Made by a program: the position numbers and the translations under genes. A stretch of DNA of 64,000 nt from Pandoraea thiooxydans. Lineage in GTDB: Bacteria; Pseudomonadota; Gammaproteobacteria; Burkholderiales; Burkholderiaceae. Location: NCBI RefSeq assembly GCF_001931675.1, contig NZ_CP014839.1, positions 4,154,001 to 4,218,000 on the forward strand, given 5' to 3'. Each line of letters starts with the position of its first letter. Position 1 is the stretch's first letter. Below, piece by piece: positions 29,267 through 39,406 of this stretch. The notes below the pieces were generated by a model, which was not told the origin of the DNA, did not search any database, and saw only the letters and a program-made list of their open reading frames with translations.

Positions 29267-29998
29267 ATGTATACGGCGCGCGGCACGGTTCAGACCAGCG
29301 ATCTACTGGCGCAGTATGCGCCGCTGGTGCGTCGCCTGGCGCTGCAGTTGATGGCCAAGTTGCCGGCCAGCGTAGAACTCGACGATCTGGTGCAGGCCGG
29401 CATGCTCGGCCTGCTCGACGCCGAGAGCCGCTATCAGGAAACCCAGGGGGCGCAGTTCGAGACTTACGCGAGCCAGCGCATTCGCGGCGCGATGCTCGAC
29501 GAGTTGCGCGAAATGGACTGGGCCTCGCGCGGCGTGCGCAAGATCGCGCGCCAGATCGAGCAGTCGGTGCAGCGCCTGCAGCAGCGCCTGGGCCGCTCGC
29601 CGGCCGAGAGCGAAATCGCCGCCGACATGCAGGTCTCGCTGGAGGCCTACCAGCAGATGCTGCAAGAGGCGCATGGCTGCCAACTGGTCTATTACGAGGA
29701 TTTCGAGGGAGACGACGAGGAGCCGTTCCTCGATCGCCTGAGCGCCGACCATCACGCCGATCCGCTGGCCGCACTGCTCGACGACGATCTGCGTCATGTG
29801 CTGTCCGACGCCATCGAGCGCCTGCCCGAGCGCGAAAAGCTGCTCATGAGCCTGTACTACGAGCAGGGACTGAACTTGCGGGAAATCGGCGCGGTGCTCG
29901 AAGTCAGCGAGTCGCGTGTCTGCCAGTTGCACAGCCAGGCGATCTCGCGCCTGCGCGTGCGTTTGCGCGAGCAGGCCTGGACCACATCGAAGCAATAG
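29267..29998 (+). CDS. fliA: Flagellar sigma factor FliA (sigma-28)
   Basis: FliA directs RNA polymerase to late flagellar and chemotaxis genes. The 243-residue protein has region 2 ('LPASVELDDLVQAGMLGLLDA', 'FETYASQRIRGAMLDELR'), region 3 and region 4 ('LPEREKLLMSLYYEQGLNL', 'GAVLEVSESRVCQLHSQAI'), all close to E. coli FliA (239). ATG 29267 is preferred because GGGGGA precedes it by 4-5 bases; ATG 29255 would add four residues. FlgM, its anti-sigma factor, is encoded about 0.5 kb further on the opposite strand. Confidence 0.96.
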   Translation: MYTARGTVQTSDLLAQYAPLVRRLALQLMAKLPASVELDDLVQAGMLGLLDAESRYQETQGAQFETYASQRIRGAMLDELREMDWASRGVRKIARQIEQSVQRLQQRLGRSPAESEIAADMQVSLEAYQQMLQEAHGCQLVYYEDFEGDDEEPFLDRLSADHHADPLAALLDDDLRHVLSDAIERLPEREKLLMSLYYEQGLNLREIGAVLEVSESRVCQLHSQAISRLRVRLREQAWTTSKQ

Positions 29999-30070
29999 AT
30001 CGTGAGGGGATGGGCGCCGCGGGGGCGTCTGGGGTGGCGGGCAGGCAAAGCGCCGCCCGCGCGGCGCGTC

Positions 30071-30523
30071 TCAGGCCGTGACGCTGCCGCCGCCGAGCAT
30101 TGCCTGCTGGCGGCCGTCGGGGCCGTAAAGCGGTTCGCCGGTGCCGAGGTTGAGGGCGGCCAGCGCGCGTTGAGTGTAATTCAGGCGCGTGCGGATCAGG
30201 CTGCCGTTGAGATCGTTGTTGCGTTTGGCGGCGGCGGCCAGCGTCAGCAGTTCGGCCCACGCCTGGCCGATCTCGGCGTCGCCTGCGGCGGCAGCCTCGC
30301 CACCGGCGCGTCCTGCGCCGAAACCCATTTCGTTCAATTGCCGGTCGCGGCAGCGGCCGTGTTCGGCCAGTTCGGCGACCAGCTGGGCTTTGCGTTCCGT
30401 CAATGCCGGCAGCGGCTCGAGCGAGCCGGCCACGAGGGCTCGCTGCTCCTCGTCGAGCACAGCCGCGAAGACCGCGACAGTGGCGTGTTCATTGGCAATG
30501 GCGGTCAACAAATCCTGTTTCAT
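30071..30523 (-). CDS. flgN: Flagellar export chaperone FlgN
   Basis: FlgN chaperones the hook-filament junction proteins FlgK and FlgL to the export gate. The 150-residue, mostly helical protein begins 'MKQDLLTAIANEHATVAVFAAVLDEEQ' in part and has the family-typical long N-terminal helix pair; the C-terminal tail is Gly-rich. Sequence conservation is weak, as usual for this chaperone, so the call leans on position: its ATG overlaps the flgM stop (ATGA), the standard flgMN order. Confidence 0.88.
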   Translation of the reverse strand: MKQDLLTAIANEHATVAVFAAVLDEEQRALVAGSLEPLPALTERKAQLVAELAEHGRCRDRQLNEMGFGAGRAGGEAAAAGDAEIGQAWAELLTLAAAAKRNNDLNGSLIRTRLNYTQRALAALNLGTGEPLYGPDGRQQAMLGGGSVTA

Positions 30524-30864
30524 GATTTCTTCTGAGCACTCAGCAGATCGCGCACGGTATTGATCAGGCCGCTGGCGATCTTGTCGGGGTTGATGGCGAG
30601 CTTGCCCTCGCTGATGGCCTGTTTGAGCTCAGCGACCCGGGCGGTGTCGATATCGGCCGCGCCGGACTGCGCCAGCTGCGTCTGCAGGCTTTGCATCTGG
30701 CTGGCCAGCGGACTGAGACTGACGCCGTCGCCCTCCAGACCGCTGCCGGCGCTCGTGCTGGCAGCGCCCGGCCCGCTCGTGCCGGCGTTGTTCGTGGTGC
30801 GCGAGGCGCCGCCGCCGACGGCGGACGGTCCGGTCACCTTATTGGCGGATTGTTGGATTTTCAT
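30520..30864 (-). CDS. flgM: Anti-sigma-28 factor FlgM
   Basis: FlgM binds FliA until the hook-basal body is complete, then leaves the cell through the flagellum. The 114-residue protein has a disordered Ser/Gly/Thr-rich N-terminal half and the conserved C-terminal sigma-binding helices ('DTARVAELKQAISEGKLAIN', 'IASGLINTVRDLL'). ATG 30864 was chosen by homology (MKIQQSANKV); longer in-frame starts run through the promoter. A strong sigma-28 promoter lies 26 bp upstream, giving the familiar FliA-FlgM feedback loop. Confidence 0.95.
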   Translation of the reverse strand: MKIQQSANKVTGPSAVGGGASRTTNNAGTSGPGAASTSAGSGLEGDGVSLSPLASQMQSLQTQLAQSGAADIDTARVAELKQAISEGKLAINPDKIASGLINTVRDLLSAQKKS

Positions 30865-30889
30865 CGTCTTTTCCCAGAATCTTGCCTGT

Positions 30890-30916
30890 TTAACGGCAGC
30901 ATCTTGCGGAACTTTA
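30890..30916 (-). promoter_or_regulatory. Sigma-28 promoter of flgMN
   Basis: Read on the minus strand: -35 TAAAGTTC, an 11-base spacer, -10 GCCGTTAA. Each box matches 7 of 8 bases of the sigma-28 consensus TAAAGTTT-N11-GCCGATAA. It ends 26 bp before the flgM start codon. Confidence 0.85.
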
Positions 30917-30990
30917 ACAGCGTACCGCGGCCCGCGCACTACCCTCCGGCCAGGGGGCGCGTCCTTGGGCCGCCACGGCCTCGCGGCGCC

Positions 30991-31752
30991 TCACAACGAA
31001 ACGATGACCTCCACCCCGCCGGAGCGGTCGTGGGCTACCACGCCGCTGACCACTTGCCCCGAGCGCATCCGCACCTGAACCATTTGGCCCACGCTGGCGC
31101 GCGTCAGAACCTGGCCCTCCGCGCTGACTTCGAAATGACTGCCCTTGGCGACCACGCGCAAATTCTGACCCTGCTGCACGACGATGGCACCGTGCAGTAA
31201 ATCTTGCCGAATCGGCAGGCCGGCGGTAATCATGTTTTGCGCTACCTGACCGACCGCCTGACTCGGGTCGGTCACGATCGAGCGCGGCAATAGTGTCAGA
31301 TCGCCTTGCCGCGCGATCAGGTCGCCGGCTTGAATCGTTTGTCCGGCACTGATCTGGCGCCCGGCCACGAAATAGGTCGCATCGACCGCGATGCGCGCCT
31401 GCAGATAAAGCGTCCAGGGCCGCGCGCCGCTGCAGCGCACACCCACGCTGGTGGTGCCCCACAGTCGGGCGCCCGGCGGCAGGAACGCCTCCATCGCGGT
31501 GCACGCCGCCATGCGGTTCGAGACCGCCTCGCCCAGCGTGATCTTGACGGTGCCGGGCATGCCGCCGGTCTGCGCCTGCAGGAACGACAGCGCCGTCTGG
31601 CGGATCGTCTGCGGATCCTGCCACGCAATCGACGGGGCCGCCGGCGCGGTTGCGGCAAGTGCCGGCGAGCCCGCGCACAGCAGCGTGAACAAGGCCGCGA
31701 GCAGGCATCGCGCGCGGCGCGCCAGGGCGGGATTGGGCAGCTTGGTCGTCAT
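30991..31752 (-). CDS. flgA: Flagellar P-ring assembly chaperone FlgA
   Basis: FlgA is a periplasmic protein needed to polymerise FlgI into the P ring. The 253-residue precursor has a Sec signal peptide ('RRARCLLAALFTLLCAGSPALA', cleavage near residue 32), followed by a central SAF-domain region ('YFVAGRQISAGQTIQAGDLI') and C-terminal 'GLPIRQDLL', 'VVQQGQNLRV', 'GQMVQVRM', 'GVVAHDRSGGVEV'. ATG 31752 fits the signal peptide; a longer in-frame start at 31890 has no signal character. It is divergent from flgB over 285 bp and followed by flgM. Confidence 0.93.
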   Translation of the reverse strand: MTTKLPNPALARRARCLLAALFTLLCAGSPALAATAPAAPSIAWQDPQTIRQTALSFLQAQTGGMPGTVKITLGEAVSNRMAACTAMEAFLPPGARLWGTTSVGVRCSGARPWTLYLQARIAVDATYFVAGRQISAGQTIQAGDLIARQGDLTLLPRSIVTDPSQAVGQVAQNMITAGLPIRQDLLHGAIVVQQGQNLRVVAKGSHFEVSAEGQVLTRASVGQMVQVRMRSGQVVSGVVAHDRSGGVEVIVSL

Positions 31753-32037
31753 CGTTTCGGATCCACTGGTACGGCGCCGGCGCAGTTGCGCCGGGTCTTG
31801 CGCCGAGTCTTTTTCACGCTTGCATTCTAGCCACGCAAGGGCGCGGGGCATGGGTGGAATTGGACGGCAATTTGCGGCCTGTTCGAGCAATTGATCGTGG
31901 CGTGACGAATCTAGAATGCCTCACATGCCAAAAGGTCTCGAGGCGTTGGTGCGGACGTTGCCCGCATTGCCGCGACGAGTCCCGCGGCACCGCCAAACCA
32001 TTGGAGCGCGCCGGGGCGCGCCACAGTCGAGGACAGC
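31753..32037. promoter_or_regulatory. Divergent flgA / flgB promoter region
   Basis: The 285-bp gap between the divergent flgA and flgB starts must hold both class II promoters. No sigma-28 box was found. A FlhDC box is expected here from the enteric model, but its weak consensus could not be recognised by eye. Confidence 0.5.
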
Positions 32038-32487
32038 ATGGTCGACAAACTGGATGCAGCTTTGCGTTTTAACCAGGACGCGCTGGATTTACGGGCCTAC
32101 CGTCAGGAAGTCCTGTCGTCCAACATCGCCAACGCCGATACGCCGGGATACAAGGCGCGCGACTTTGCTTTCGGCAGCGCGCTGGCGCAGGCCGTCGAGC
32201 GTGGCGCGCAAAGTGCGCAAGCCGCCCCGGCGCAACCCGGCGGGCCTGTGCTGCTGCGCACTTCGGCGCGACAGTTCGCCGGCCAGGCGATGCCGTCGAC
32301 CAATGCCGGTGCGCCGGCGGGCGTCGATCTCGCGTACCGGGTGCCCTATCAGCCGAGCGTGGACGGCAATACCGTCGACCTGGACAACGAGCGGGTCAGG
32401 TTCGCCGATAACGTCGTGCACTACGAGACGGGCCTGACGGTCATTTCCAACCAGATCAAGCAAATGCTGGCGGCGATCCAGCAATAG
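32038..32487 (+). CDS. flgB: Flagellar proximal rod protein FlgB
   Basis: FlgB forms part of the proximal rod. The 149-residue protein carries the axial-protein N-terminal motif '[19 protein letters not shown]' (about 26-44) and a C-terminal helix '[20 protein letters not shown]'. It opens the eleven-gene flgBCDEFGHIJKL run on the plus strand. The ATG at 32038 is preceded by GAGGACAG. Confidence 0.95.
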   Translation: MVDKLDAALRFNQDALDLRAYRQEVLSSNIANADTPGYKARDFAFGSALAQAVERGAQSAQAAPAQPGGPVLLRTSARQFAGQAMPSTNAGAPAGVDLAYRVPYQPSVDGNTVDLDNERVRFADNVVHYETGLTVISNQIKQMLAAIQQ

Positions 32488-32497
32488 GGGTGAATCC

Positions 32498-32899
32498 ATG
32501 GCAATGATGAGCATTTTCGACGTGGCCGGTTCGGCCATGACCGCACAGTCCGAGCGCATGAACGTGGCCGCCAGCAACATGGCCAACGCCGACAGCGTGA
32601 CGGGTCCGGACGGCCAGCCCTATCGCGCGCGGCAGGTGGTGTTTCAGGTCGATCCGGCCGGCCAGGGCGTGGGTGGCGTGCGCGTGGCGGGCGTGATCCA
32701 GGACCCGTCGCCGATGAAACAGGTCTACGACCCGAAAAACCCGGCGGCCGACGCCAAAGGCTACGTGACCATGCCCAACGTCGACATGACCGACGAAATG
32801 GTCAACATGATTTCGGCCTCGCGTTCGTACCAGGCCAACGTCGAAGTGCTCAACACGGCCAAGACGTTGATGCTCAAGACACTCACGATCGGCCAATAA
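32498..32899 (+). CDS. flgC: Flagellar proximal rod protein FlgC
   Basis: FlgC is a 133-residue rod subunit. N-terminal '[20 protein letters not shown]' and 'SNMANADS', and C-terminal '[20 protein letters not shown]' with '[12 protein letters not shown]', are the family hallmarks. Length is the same as in E. coli (134). Ten bases separate it from flgB. Confidence 0.96.
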   Translation: MAMMSIFDVAGSAMTAQSERMNVAASNMANADSVTGPDGQPYRARQVVFQVDPAGQGVGGVRVAGVIQDPSPMKQVYDPKNPAADAKGYVTMPNVDMTDEMVNMISASRSYQANVEVLNTAKTLMLKTLTIGQ

Positions 32900-32911
32900 C
32901 GGAGCGCCGCC

Positions 32912-33622
32912 ATGACCACCATTACCGGCTCGAACGGCCAGTTTTCCAGCAGTTTTCTGGATGCCGTCAACGGCACCGGCGGCAGCAGCGGCGCCTCGGG
33001 CTCGAGCAGCGCCTCCGGCAGCAGCGCGACCAGCCTGCAGAACAACTTTCTGCAACTGCTGGTGGCGCAGATGAACAATCAGGACCCGCTCAACCCGATG
33101 GACAACTCGCAGGTGACCTCGCAACTGGCGCAGATCAGCACCGTCAGCGGCCTGAACCAGCTCAACACGACGCTCTCGTCGATCACCGGCCAGATCAACT
33201 CGTCGCAGAACCTGCAGGCCGCCGGCCTGGTCGGCAAGGGCGTGCTGGTGCCGGGCAGCACGGTGGGCGTGAGCGGCGGACAGGCGACGCCGTTCGGCGT
33301 TCAGCTGCCGGCCGCAGCCGACACCGTCACGGTCGATATCGTCAGCCCAAGCGGCGCGACGGTGCGCACCCTGCACGAGGGCGCGCTGGCCGCCGGGCCC
33401 CAGGTGCTGACGTGGGACGGCAAGGACAACAACGGCGTCACGGTCGCCGACGGCAGCTACACCGTGAAAGTCACCGCCACCGCCAATGGCCAGAACGTCG
33501 GGCCGACGGCATTGAACTATCAGGTGGTCAGCAGCGTGGTGACCGGCGCCAACGGCGCGCCGTCACTCAATCTCGGCACAGGCGGCGTGGTCAGCCTGAG
33601 CAGTGTCCAGGAAATTTTGTAG
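32912..33622 (+). CDS. flgD: Flagellar hook-capping protein FlgD
   Basis: FlgD caps the growing hook and is discarded later. The 236-residue protein has a Ser/Gly-rich leader, the conserved 'FLQLLVAQMNNQDPLNPMDN' (about 49-68), 'TSQLAQISTVSGLNQLN', and the FlgD Ig-like/tudor region ('LTWDGKDNNGVTVADGSYTV'). GGAG precedes the ATG by 8 bp. Confidence 0.96.
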   Translation: MTTITGSNGQFSSSFLDAVNGTGGSSGASGSSSASGSSATSLQNNFLQLLVAQMNNQDPLNPMDNSQVTSQLAQISTVSGLNQLNTTLSSITGQINSSQNLQAAGLVGKGVLVPGSTVGVSGGQATPFGVQLPAAADTVTVDIVSPSGATVRTLHEGALAAGPQVLTWDGKDNNGVTVADGSYTVKVTATANGQNVGPTALNYQVVSSVVTGANGAPSLNLGTGGVVSLSSVQEIL

Positions 33623-33673
33623 GCGCGGCCTGACGCATGTGCGTCAGCTGCATTCGCTTCCAAGGGGTTTGAT

Positions 33674-34921
33674 ATGAGTTTTTCCACAGCTTTGAGCGGC
33701 CTCGATGCGGCGTCCCAGAATCTGGACGTGATCGGCAACAACGTGGCCAATGCCAGCACCGTCGGCTTCAAGGAGGGCGAGGCGCTGTTCTCCGACATCT
33801 ACGCCAACTCGATGTCGGGCTCCGGCAATAATCAGATCGGCATGGGCACGCGCGTGACCGGCGTCGAGCAGCAGTTCACGCAGGGCGACCCGACCGTGAC
33901 CAACCAGTCGCTCGACCTGGCGATCAACGGCAATGGCCTGTTCCGGCTCAACGACAACGGCACCACGGTGTATTCGCGCAACGGTCAGTTCCAGCTCGAC
34001 AAGAACGGCTACATCGTCAACGCCAATGGCGATCGCCTGACCGGCTATGGCGCCAACACGACCGGCGTGATCAACAGCGTCAGCCCGCAGGACCTGCAGA
34101 TTCCGACCGGCTACATCGCGCCGATGGCCACCTCGACGATCGCCGGGCAATTCAACCTGGATTCACGCACCGCGGCGATTCCCTCGACCACGGCGTTCAA
34201 TCCGGCCGACACAACGACCTACACCAACGGCACCTCGGTCAATGTCTACGACTCGCTGGGCAACCAGCATTCGGTCAACCTGTATTTCGTCAATCGCGGC
34301 CCGGACCCGGTCACCGGCCTGGGCACCTGGAACGTGTATGGCACGATCGACGGCAGCACGCCGATCGGCACCGCGCCGGGCTTGATCGACACGCTGCAGT
34401 TCAATACCGCCGGCGGGCTGGCCAGCGGCGGCGGGCCGATCACGCTGCCCACCATCAGTTACGGCAACGGCTCGTCGAGCGTGAGCAACATGACGCTGAC
34501 CCTGAACGGCACCACGCAATACGGCAGCACCTATGCGGTCAACGCGCTGCAGCCCAACGGCTACGCCACCGGCCAGTTGAGCGGGTTCACGATCGGCACC
34601 GACGGCATCATCACCGGGACCTATTCGAACGGGCAGTCGGCCACCCTGGGCCAGGTCGCGCTGGCCAACTTCAATAACCCGCAGGGGCTGGTGCCTACCG
34701 GCAACAACGCGTGGGTGGAGTCGGCCACTTCGGGCGCACCCAAGGTCGGCGTGCCGGGCAGCTCCAACCTCGGCAGCCTGCAGTCGGGCGCGGTCGAGAG
34801 CTCGAACGTCAACCTCACGGCCGAACTGGTCAACATGATCACCGCGCAGCGTAACTACCAGGCCAATGCGCAGACCATCAAGACGGAGAACCAGCTGGTG
34901 CAGACGCTGGTGAACCTGTAA
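33674..34921 (+). CDS. flgE: Flagellar hook protein FlgE
   Basis: FlgE polymerises into the hook. The 415-residue protein begins 'SFSTALSGLDAASQNLDVIG' with 'NNVANASTVGFKEGEALF', has the D1/D2 region ('INGNGLFRLNDNGTTVYSRN') and ends with 'VESSNVNLTAELVNMITAQR' and 'NYQANAQTIKTENQLVQTLV'. Length is close to E. coli FlgE (402). AAGGGG lies 8 bp before the ATG. Confidence 0.97.
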   Translation: MSFSTALSGLDAASQNLDVIGNNVANASTVGFKEGEALFSDIYANSMSGSGNNQIGMGTRVTGVEQQFTQGDPTVTNQSLDLAINGNGLFRLNDNGTTVYSRNGQFQLDKNGYIVNANGDRLTGYGANTTGVINSVSPQDLQIPTGYIAPMATSTIAGQFNLDSRTAAIPSTTAFNPADTTTYTNGTSVNVYDSLGNQHSVNLYFVNRGPDPVTGLGTWNVYGTIDGSTPIGTAPGLIDTLQFNTAGGLASGGGPITLPTISYGNGSSSVSNMTLTLNGTTQYGSTYAVNALQPNGYATGQLSGFTIGTDGIITGTYSNGQSATLGQVALANFNNPQGLVPTGNNAWVESATSGAPKVGVPGSSNLGSLQSGAVESSNVNLTAELVNMITAQRNYQANAQTIKTENQLVQTLVNL

Positions 34922-34952
34922 TGCACGCCGCTCGCTTGCCGCGGAGGACCCC

Positions 34953-35696
34953 ATGGATCGCGTGATTTATCTGGCGCTCAGCGGTGCGCAACAGGCCTTC
35001 GAACAGCAGGCCGTGACCGAAAACAATGTGGCGAACGTCTCCACGCCGGGTTTTCGGGCGCAGCTCAGCGCCTATCGGCAAGTGCCGGTGGTCGGCGGCA
35101 GCGGCGATCCGACCCGCGTGTTCGTCACCGCCTCGACCCCGGGGGCCGATTTCACGCCGGGTCCGATCATGCAGACCGGCCGCCCGCTGGACGTCGCGGT
35201 GCAGGGCGACGGCTGGCTGGCCGTCAATACCGCCAACGGCGGCGAGGCCTACACGCGCGCCGGCGATATCCAGATCAATCCGGACGGCGGCCAGCTGACC
35301 ATCAACGGCTTGCCGGTGATGGGCTCCAGCGGGCCGCTGGCAGTGCCGCCCGGCGCGGCCATCACGATTGCCAAGGACGGCACCATCTCGGCGCTCGGGC
35401 AGGGCGACCCGCCCAACTCGGTGGCGGTGATCGGCCAGCTCAAGCTGGTCAACCCGCCGACGTCCTCGCTGGTGCGCGGCGACGACGGGCTGTTTCGCCT
35501 GGTCAGCGGCCAGCCGGCGCCGGCCGATCCGAACGTCACGGTGCTCTCGGGCGCGCTGGAGGGCAGCAATGTCAATCCGGTCACCGGAATGGTCGACATG
35601 ATCGCCCAGGCACGCGATTTTCAGATGCACATGAAGGTGCTGCAAAACGCCGACACCAACGACCAAAGCGCCAACCAGTTATTGAGCTTCAACTGA
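34953..35696 (+). CDS. flgF: Flagellar proximal rod protein FlgF
   Basis: FlgF is a 247-residue rod protein, related to FlgE and FlgG. '[20 protein letters not shown]', '[19 protein letters not shown]', '[20 protein letters not shown]' and the C-terminal '[20 protein letters not shown]' are diagnostic. GGAGG precedes the ATG. It follows flgE by 31 bp. Confidence 0.96.
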   Translation: MDRVIYLALSGAQQAFEQQAVTENNVANVSTPGFRAQLSAYRQVPVVGGSGDPTRVFVTASTPGADFTPGPIMQTGRPLDVAVQGDGWLAVNTANGGEAYTRAGDIQINPDGGQLTINGLPVMGSSGPLAVPPGAAITIAKDGTISALGQGDPPNSVAVIGQLKLVNPPTSSLVRGDDGLFRLVSGQPAPADPNVTVLSGALEGSNVNPVTGMVDMIAQARDFQMHMKVLQNADTNDQSANQLLSFN

Positions 35697-35742
35697 CGCG
35701 CCGCCAGCGCACCCGCCCCCGATTCCCGCAGGAGAACGCCGC

Positions 35743-36525
35743 ATGATTCGCTCGCTATACATCGCCAAGACCGGCATGGATGCCCAGCAAACCGAAATGG
35801 ACGTGATTTCGAACAACCTGGCCAACGTCAGCACCACCGGCTTCAAGAAAAGCCGCGCGGTGTTCGAAGACCTGATGTACCAGACCATCCGCCAGCCGGG
35901 CGCGCAGTCCTCGCAGCAGACCCAGTTGCCGTCCGGGCTGCAGCTGGGCACCGGGGTCGAGCCGGTATCGACCGAGAAGATTTTCACCCAGGGCAACCCG
36001 CAGCAGACCGGCAATCCGAACGACGTGGCGATCCAGGGCGACGGCTTTTTTCAGGTCCTGTTGCCCGATGGCACCACCGGCTACACGCGCGACGGCTCGT
36101 TTACGAAAGACAGCAATGGCCAGCTGGTGACCGCCAGCGGCTATCCGCTGCAGCCGGCCATCACCATCCCGGCCAACGCCCTGACCATGACCATCGGCAC
36201 CGACGGCGTGGTGTCGGTCACGCAGCCCGGCTCGGCCGCCAACGTGCAGGTCGGCACGATTCAGCTGGCCACCTTCGTGAATAACGCGGGGCTGCAAAGC
36301 AAGGGGCAGAACCTGTATCTCGAGACCGCGGCCTCGGGCGCGCCGAACGTGACCGCGCCGGGCACCAATGGCTCGGGCACGCTGGCCCAGAATTACGTGG
36401 AGTCGTCCAACGTCAACGTGGTGGAGGAGCTGGTCAACATGATCCAGGCGCAGCGGGCCTATCAGATCAACAGTAAGGCGGTCACGGCATCGGACCAGAT
36501 GCTGCAGACCCTGACGCAGCTTTGA
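35743..36525 (+). CDS. flgG: Flagellar distal rod protein FlgG
   Basis: FlgG forms the distal rod. The 260-residue protein has '[20 protein letters not shown]', '[20 protein letters not shown]', '[20 protein letters not shown]' and a C-terminal '[20 protein letters not shown]', and is exactly the E. coli length. AGGAGA lies 8 bp upstream of the ATG. Confidence 0.97.
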   Translation: MIRSLYIAKTGMDAQQTEMDVISNNLANVSTTGFKKSRAVFEDLMYQTIRQPGAQSSQQTQLPSGLQLGTGVEPVSTEKIFTQGNPQQTGNPNDVAIQGDGFFQVLLPDGTTGYTRDGSFTKDSNGQLVTASGYPLQPAITIPANALTMTIGTDGVVSVTQPGSAANVQVGTIQLATFVNNAGLQSKGQNLYLETAASGAPNVTAPGTNGSGTLAQNYVESSNVNVVEELVNMIQAQRAYQINSKAVTASDQMLQTLTQL

Positions 36526-36559
36526 GCCCGGCGGGGCAGGTTTTCGGGCAGAACTGGAT

Positions 36560-37237
36560 ATGAAATTTCGTTGGGCCGCTTGGTGGGTCGTGCTTGGGCT
36601 GCTGTGCCTGGGCGGCTGCGCCTATTTTCCGCAGGAACCCGTGGTGGAGGGGCCGACGACCGCGCGGCCGCCGCCCGAGCCGGTCAAACCCGATCCGGAC
36701 GGCGCGATCTACCGGCCGGAATTCGCCAACCGGCCTTTGTTCGAGGATTTGCGCCCGCGCAATGTCGGCGACATCCTGACCATCGTGATCAACGAAAAGA
36801 CCGCGGCCAGCAAGAACTCGGCCACCGACACCAGCCGCTCGGGCAGCGCGGGATTCTCTTTCCCGTCGATTCCCGGGATGGTGGGCGGTCTGTTCAACAA
36901 CCAGACCACCTCGGTCAACGGCGCGAACCAGTTCGCCGCCAAGGGCGACGCCGATGCCAACAACGTTTTCACCGGCACCATCACCGTGACGGTATTGCAG
37001 GTGTTGTCCAACGGCAATCTGGTGGTCGCCGGCGAGAAGCAGATCGCGATCAACCAGGGCACCGAAGACATCCGCTTTTCCGGCGTGGTGAATCCGGCGA
37101 GCATTTCCGGCACCAACACTGTGTCGTCCACCCAAGTGGCCGACGCGCGCATCGTCTATCGCGGCAAGGGCGCGATCAACGAAGCACAGACCATGGGTTG
37201 GCTGCAGCGCTTTTTCCTTAACGTTTTACCTTTCTGA
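36560..37237 (+). CDS. flgH: Flagellar L-ring lipoprotein FlgH
   Basis: FlgH builds the outer-membrane L ring. The 225-residue precursor has a lipoprotein signal with lipobox L-G-G-C (Cys20), then the family motifs '[20 protein letters not shown]', '[20 protein letters not shown]' and '[20 protein letters not shown]'. The stop codon overlaps the flgI ATG by one base, as often seen for flgH-flgI. Confidence 0.97.
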   Translation: MKFRWAAWWVVLGLLCLGGCAYFPQEPVVEGPTTARPPPEPVKPDPDGAIYRPEFANRPLFEDLRPRNVGDILTIVINEKTAASKNSATDTSRSGSAGFSFPSIPGMVGGLFNNQTTSVNGANQFAAKGDADANNVFTGTITVTVLQVLSNGNLVVAGEKQIAINQGTEDIRFSGVVNPASISGTNTVSSTQVADARIVYRGKGAINEAQTMGWLQRFFLNVLPF

Positions 37238-38382
37238 TGATGTTGCCGACCTTATTCCAACGTTTGCGCCTGGCCCGCTGGGGACTGGCACTGCTGGCCG
37301 CGGCCGGGCTGGCGGCCGTTGCCGCCGCGCCGGCGCACGCCGAGCGCCTCAAGGATCTGGCCTCGATTCAGGGGGTGCGCGACAACCCGCTGATCGGTTA
37401 CGGCCTGGTGGTCGGTCTGGACAACAGCGGCGACCAGACCATGCAGACGCCGTTTACCACCCAAAGCCTGACCAATATGCTGTCGCAGCTGGGCATCACG
37501 GTGGCGCCCGGCACCAATATGCAGCTCAAGAACGTCGCCGCGGTGATGGTTACCGCGACCTTGCCGCCGTTTGCCCAGCCAGGCCAGCAGATCGACGTGG
37601 TGGTGTCCTCGATGGGCAATGCCAAGAGCCTGCGCGGCGGCACGCTGCTGATGACCCCGCTCAAGGGGGCCGACGGCCGCGTCTATGCGATCGCCCAGGG
37701 CAATCTGCTGGTCGGCGGGGCCGGCGCCTCGTCCAATGGCAGCAGCGTGCAGGTCAATCAACTGGCCGGCGGCCGCATCAACGGCGGCGCCATTGTCGAG
37801 CGCGGCGTGCCGACCACGATGGGCGGCCAGCCCGGCGTGGTGCGCCTGGAGCTGAACACGACCGACTTCGGCACTGCCGAGCGGGTCACCAATGCGATCA
37901 ACCAGCGCTTTGGATCGAATACCGCCAATGCGCTCGACGGGCGCGTCATCATGCTGCATTCGCCGCTCGATCCGTCGGCCCGCGTGGATTTTCTGGCGCA
38001 GGTCGAAAATATCGACGTGCGGCCGTCGCTGGCGCGCGCCAAGGTGATCCTCAATGCACGCACCGGCTCGGTGGTGATGAACCAGACCGTCACCATCGAT
38101 AGCTGCGCGGTGGCGCACGGCAATCTGTCGGTGGTGATCAACACCACCCAGACCGCCAGCCAGCCGGCGCCGTTCTCCAACGGCCAGACCGTGGTGGTGC
38201 CGAATTCGCAGGTCTCGCTGCAGCAGGATGCGGGCGGCCTGCACCTGCTCAGCTCGGGCGCCTCGCTGGCCGACGTGGTCAAGGCACTCAATACGCTGGG
38301 CGCCACGCCGGGCGACCTGATGTCGATCCTGCAAGCCATGAAAGCGGCCGGCGCCCTGCACGCCGACCTGGAAATCATCTGA
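37237..38382 (+). CDS. flgI: Flagellar P-ring protein FlgI
   Basis: FlgI forms the periplasmic P ring with FlgA's help. The 381-residue precursor has a Sec signal peptide (cleavage after 'AAAPAHA', about residue 35) and the highly conserved '[20 protein letters not shown]', '[18 protein letters not shown]' and '[20 protein letters not shown]'. A second ATG three bases later is equally possible. Confidence 0.97.
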   Translation: MMLPTLFQRLRLARWGLALLAAAGLAAVAAAPAHAERLKDLASIQGVRDNPLIGYGLVVGLDNSGDQTMQTPFTTQSLTNMLSQLGITVAPGTNMQLKNVAAVMVTATLPPFAQPGQQIDVVVSSMGNAKSLRGGTLLMTPLKGADGRVYAIAQGNLLVGGAGASSNGSSVQVNQLAGGRINGGAIVERGVPTTMGGQPGVVRLELNTTDFGTAERVTNAINQRFGSNTANALDGRVIMLHSPLDPSARVDFLAQVENIDVRPSLARAKVILNARTGSVVMNQTVTIDSCAVAHGNLSVVINTTQTASQPAPFSNGQTVVVPNSQVSLQQDAGGLHLLSSGASLADVVKALNTLGATPGDLMSILQAMKAAGALHADLEII

Positions 38383-38391
38383 GGAAGCGGT

Positions 38392-39285
38392 ATGAGCGAT
38401 TCCCCTCTCATCGGACAGCCGGGCGATCTGAGCCAGCGCCTGGCGCTCGACGTGCAAAGCGTCAACGCGCTGCGCCAGGCGGTGCGCACCGACCCGCGCG
38501 CCGGCGTGCAGTCGGCCGCGCGCCAGTTCGAGGCGGTATTTACGCAGATGCTGCTGCAGAGCATGCGCGATGCCTCCAGCGTGCCCGGCGCGTTGTTCGA
38601 AGGCGACAACCAGACGCAGACATATACCGAGATGCTCGACCAGCAGCTCTCGCAAGAGACCTCCACCAAGGGCATCGGCCTGGCCGACATGATGCTGCGT
38701 CAGTTGGATCGTGCCGCCGGCCTGCAGCCCGGCACTACGCCGCTGCGCGCCGCTCCCGCGCCGGTGCCGCTGACCGGCCGCCCATTCGAGGAGGCCGGCG
38801 CGGTCGGCGTGCCGGCGCCGCGCCATGACGGTACGGTGGCGGGCAACTTCGTCGACCGTCTGGCCGGCGCCGCGCAAGGCGCCAGCGCGAAAACCGGGAT
38901 TCCGGCCAACTTCATGCTGGGCCAGGCCGCACTCGAGTCAGGCTGGGGCAAGCACGAAATCCGGCGCGCCGACGGCAGTGCCAGCCACAACCTGTTCGGC
39001 ATCAAGGCGGGCAAGGACTGGCACGGCCCGGTGGTCGAAGCGATGACCACTGAATATATCCACGGCGTGGCCACGCGCGTGAAGGCCAAATTCCGCGCCT
39101 ACGGGTCGTACCAGGAGGCGTTTACCGACTACGCCAATCTGTTGCGCGGCAATCCCCGCTATGCGCAGGTCGTGGCCTCGGCGGGCGACGCCCGCTCGTT
39201 CGCGCAGGGCTTGCAGCGCGCCGGTTATGCGACCGATCCGCATTACGCCAGCAAATTGATGAGCGTCATCCGCCAGATGACGTGA
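38392..39285 (+). CDS. flgJ: Flagellar rod-cap muramidase FlgJ
   Basis: FlgJ caps the rod and opens peptidoglycan for it. The 297-residue protein has the N-terminal rod-binding domain ('AARQFEAVFTQMLLQSMRDA', about 43-62), a linker, and a C-terminal glucosaminidase domain ('FMLGQAALESGWGKHEI', with the likely catalytic Glu in 'LESGWG', and 'SHNLFGIKAGKDWHG', 'FRAYGSYQEAFTDYANLL'). This two-domain form is that of beta/gamma-proteobacteria. GAGGA lies 8 bp upstream of the ATG. Confidence 0.96.
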   Translation: MSDSPLIGQPGDLSQRLALDVQSVNALRQAVRTDPRAGVQSAARQFEAVFTQMLLQSMRDASSVPGALFEGDNQTQTYTEMLDQQLSQETSTKGIGLADMMLRQLDRAAGLQPGTTPLRAAPAPVPLTGRPFEEAGAVGVPAPRHDGTVAGNFVDRLAGAAQGASAKTGIPANFMLGQAALESGWGKHEIRRADGSASHNLFGIKAGKDWHGPVVEAMTTEYIHGVATRVKAKFRAYGSYQEAFTDYANLLRGNPRYAQVVASAGDARSFAQGLQRAGYATDPHYASKLMSVIRQMT

Positions 39286-39406
39286 TCGCGGTACCGGAGC
39301 GGCCGCGCCGGCGGGCTCAATTTTTCGCGCGCGCGGCCGTTAACACGAGACAAGGACAGGCCGCGCGAGCGAGCGCGGCCGCAACCAACGGATCGCCAGG
39401 GACACC

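Noticed and set aside
30037-30060. GCGGGC/GCCCGC stem between fliA and flgN
   Set aside because: Short stem with a 12-base loop and no U-tract in very GC-rich DNA; expected by chance.
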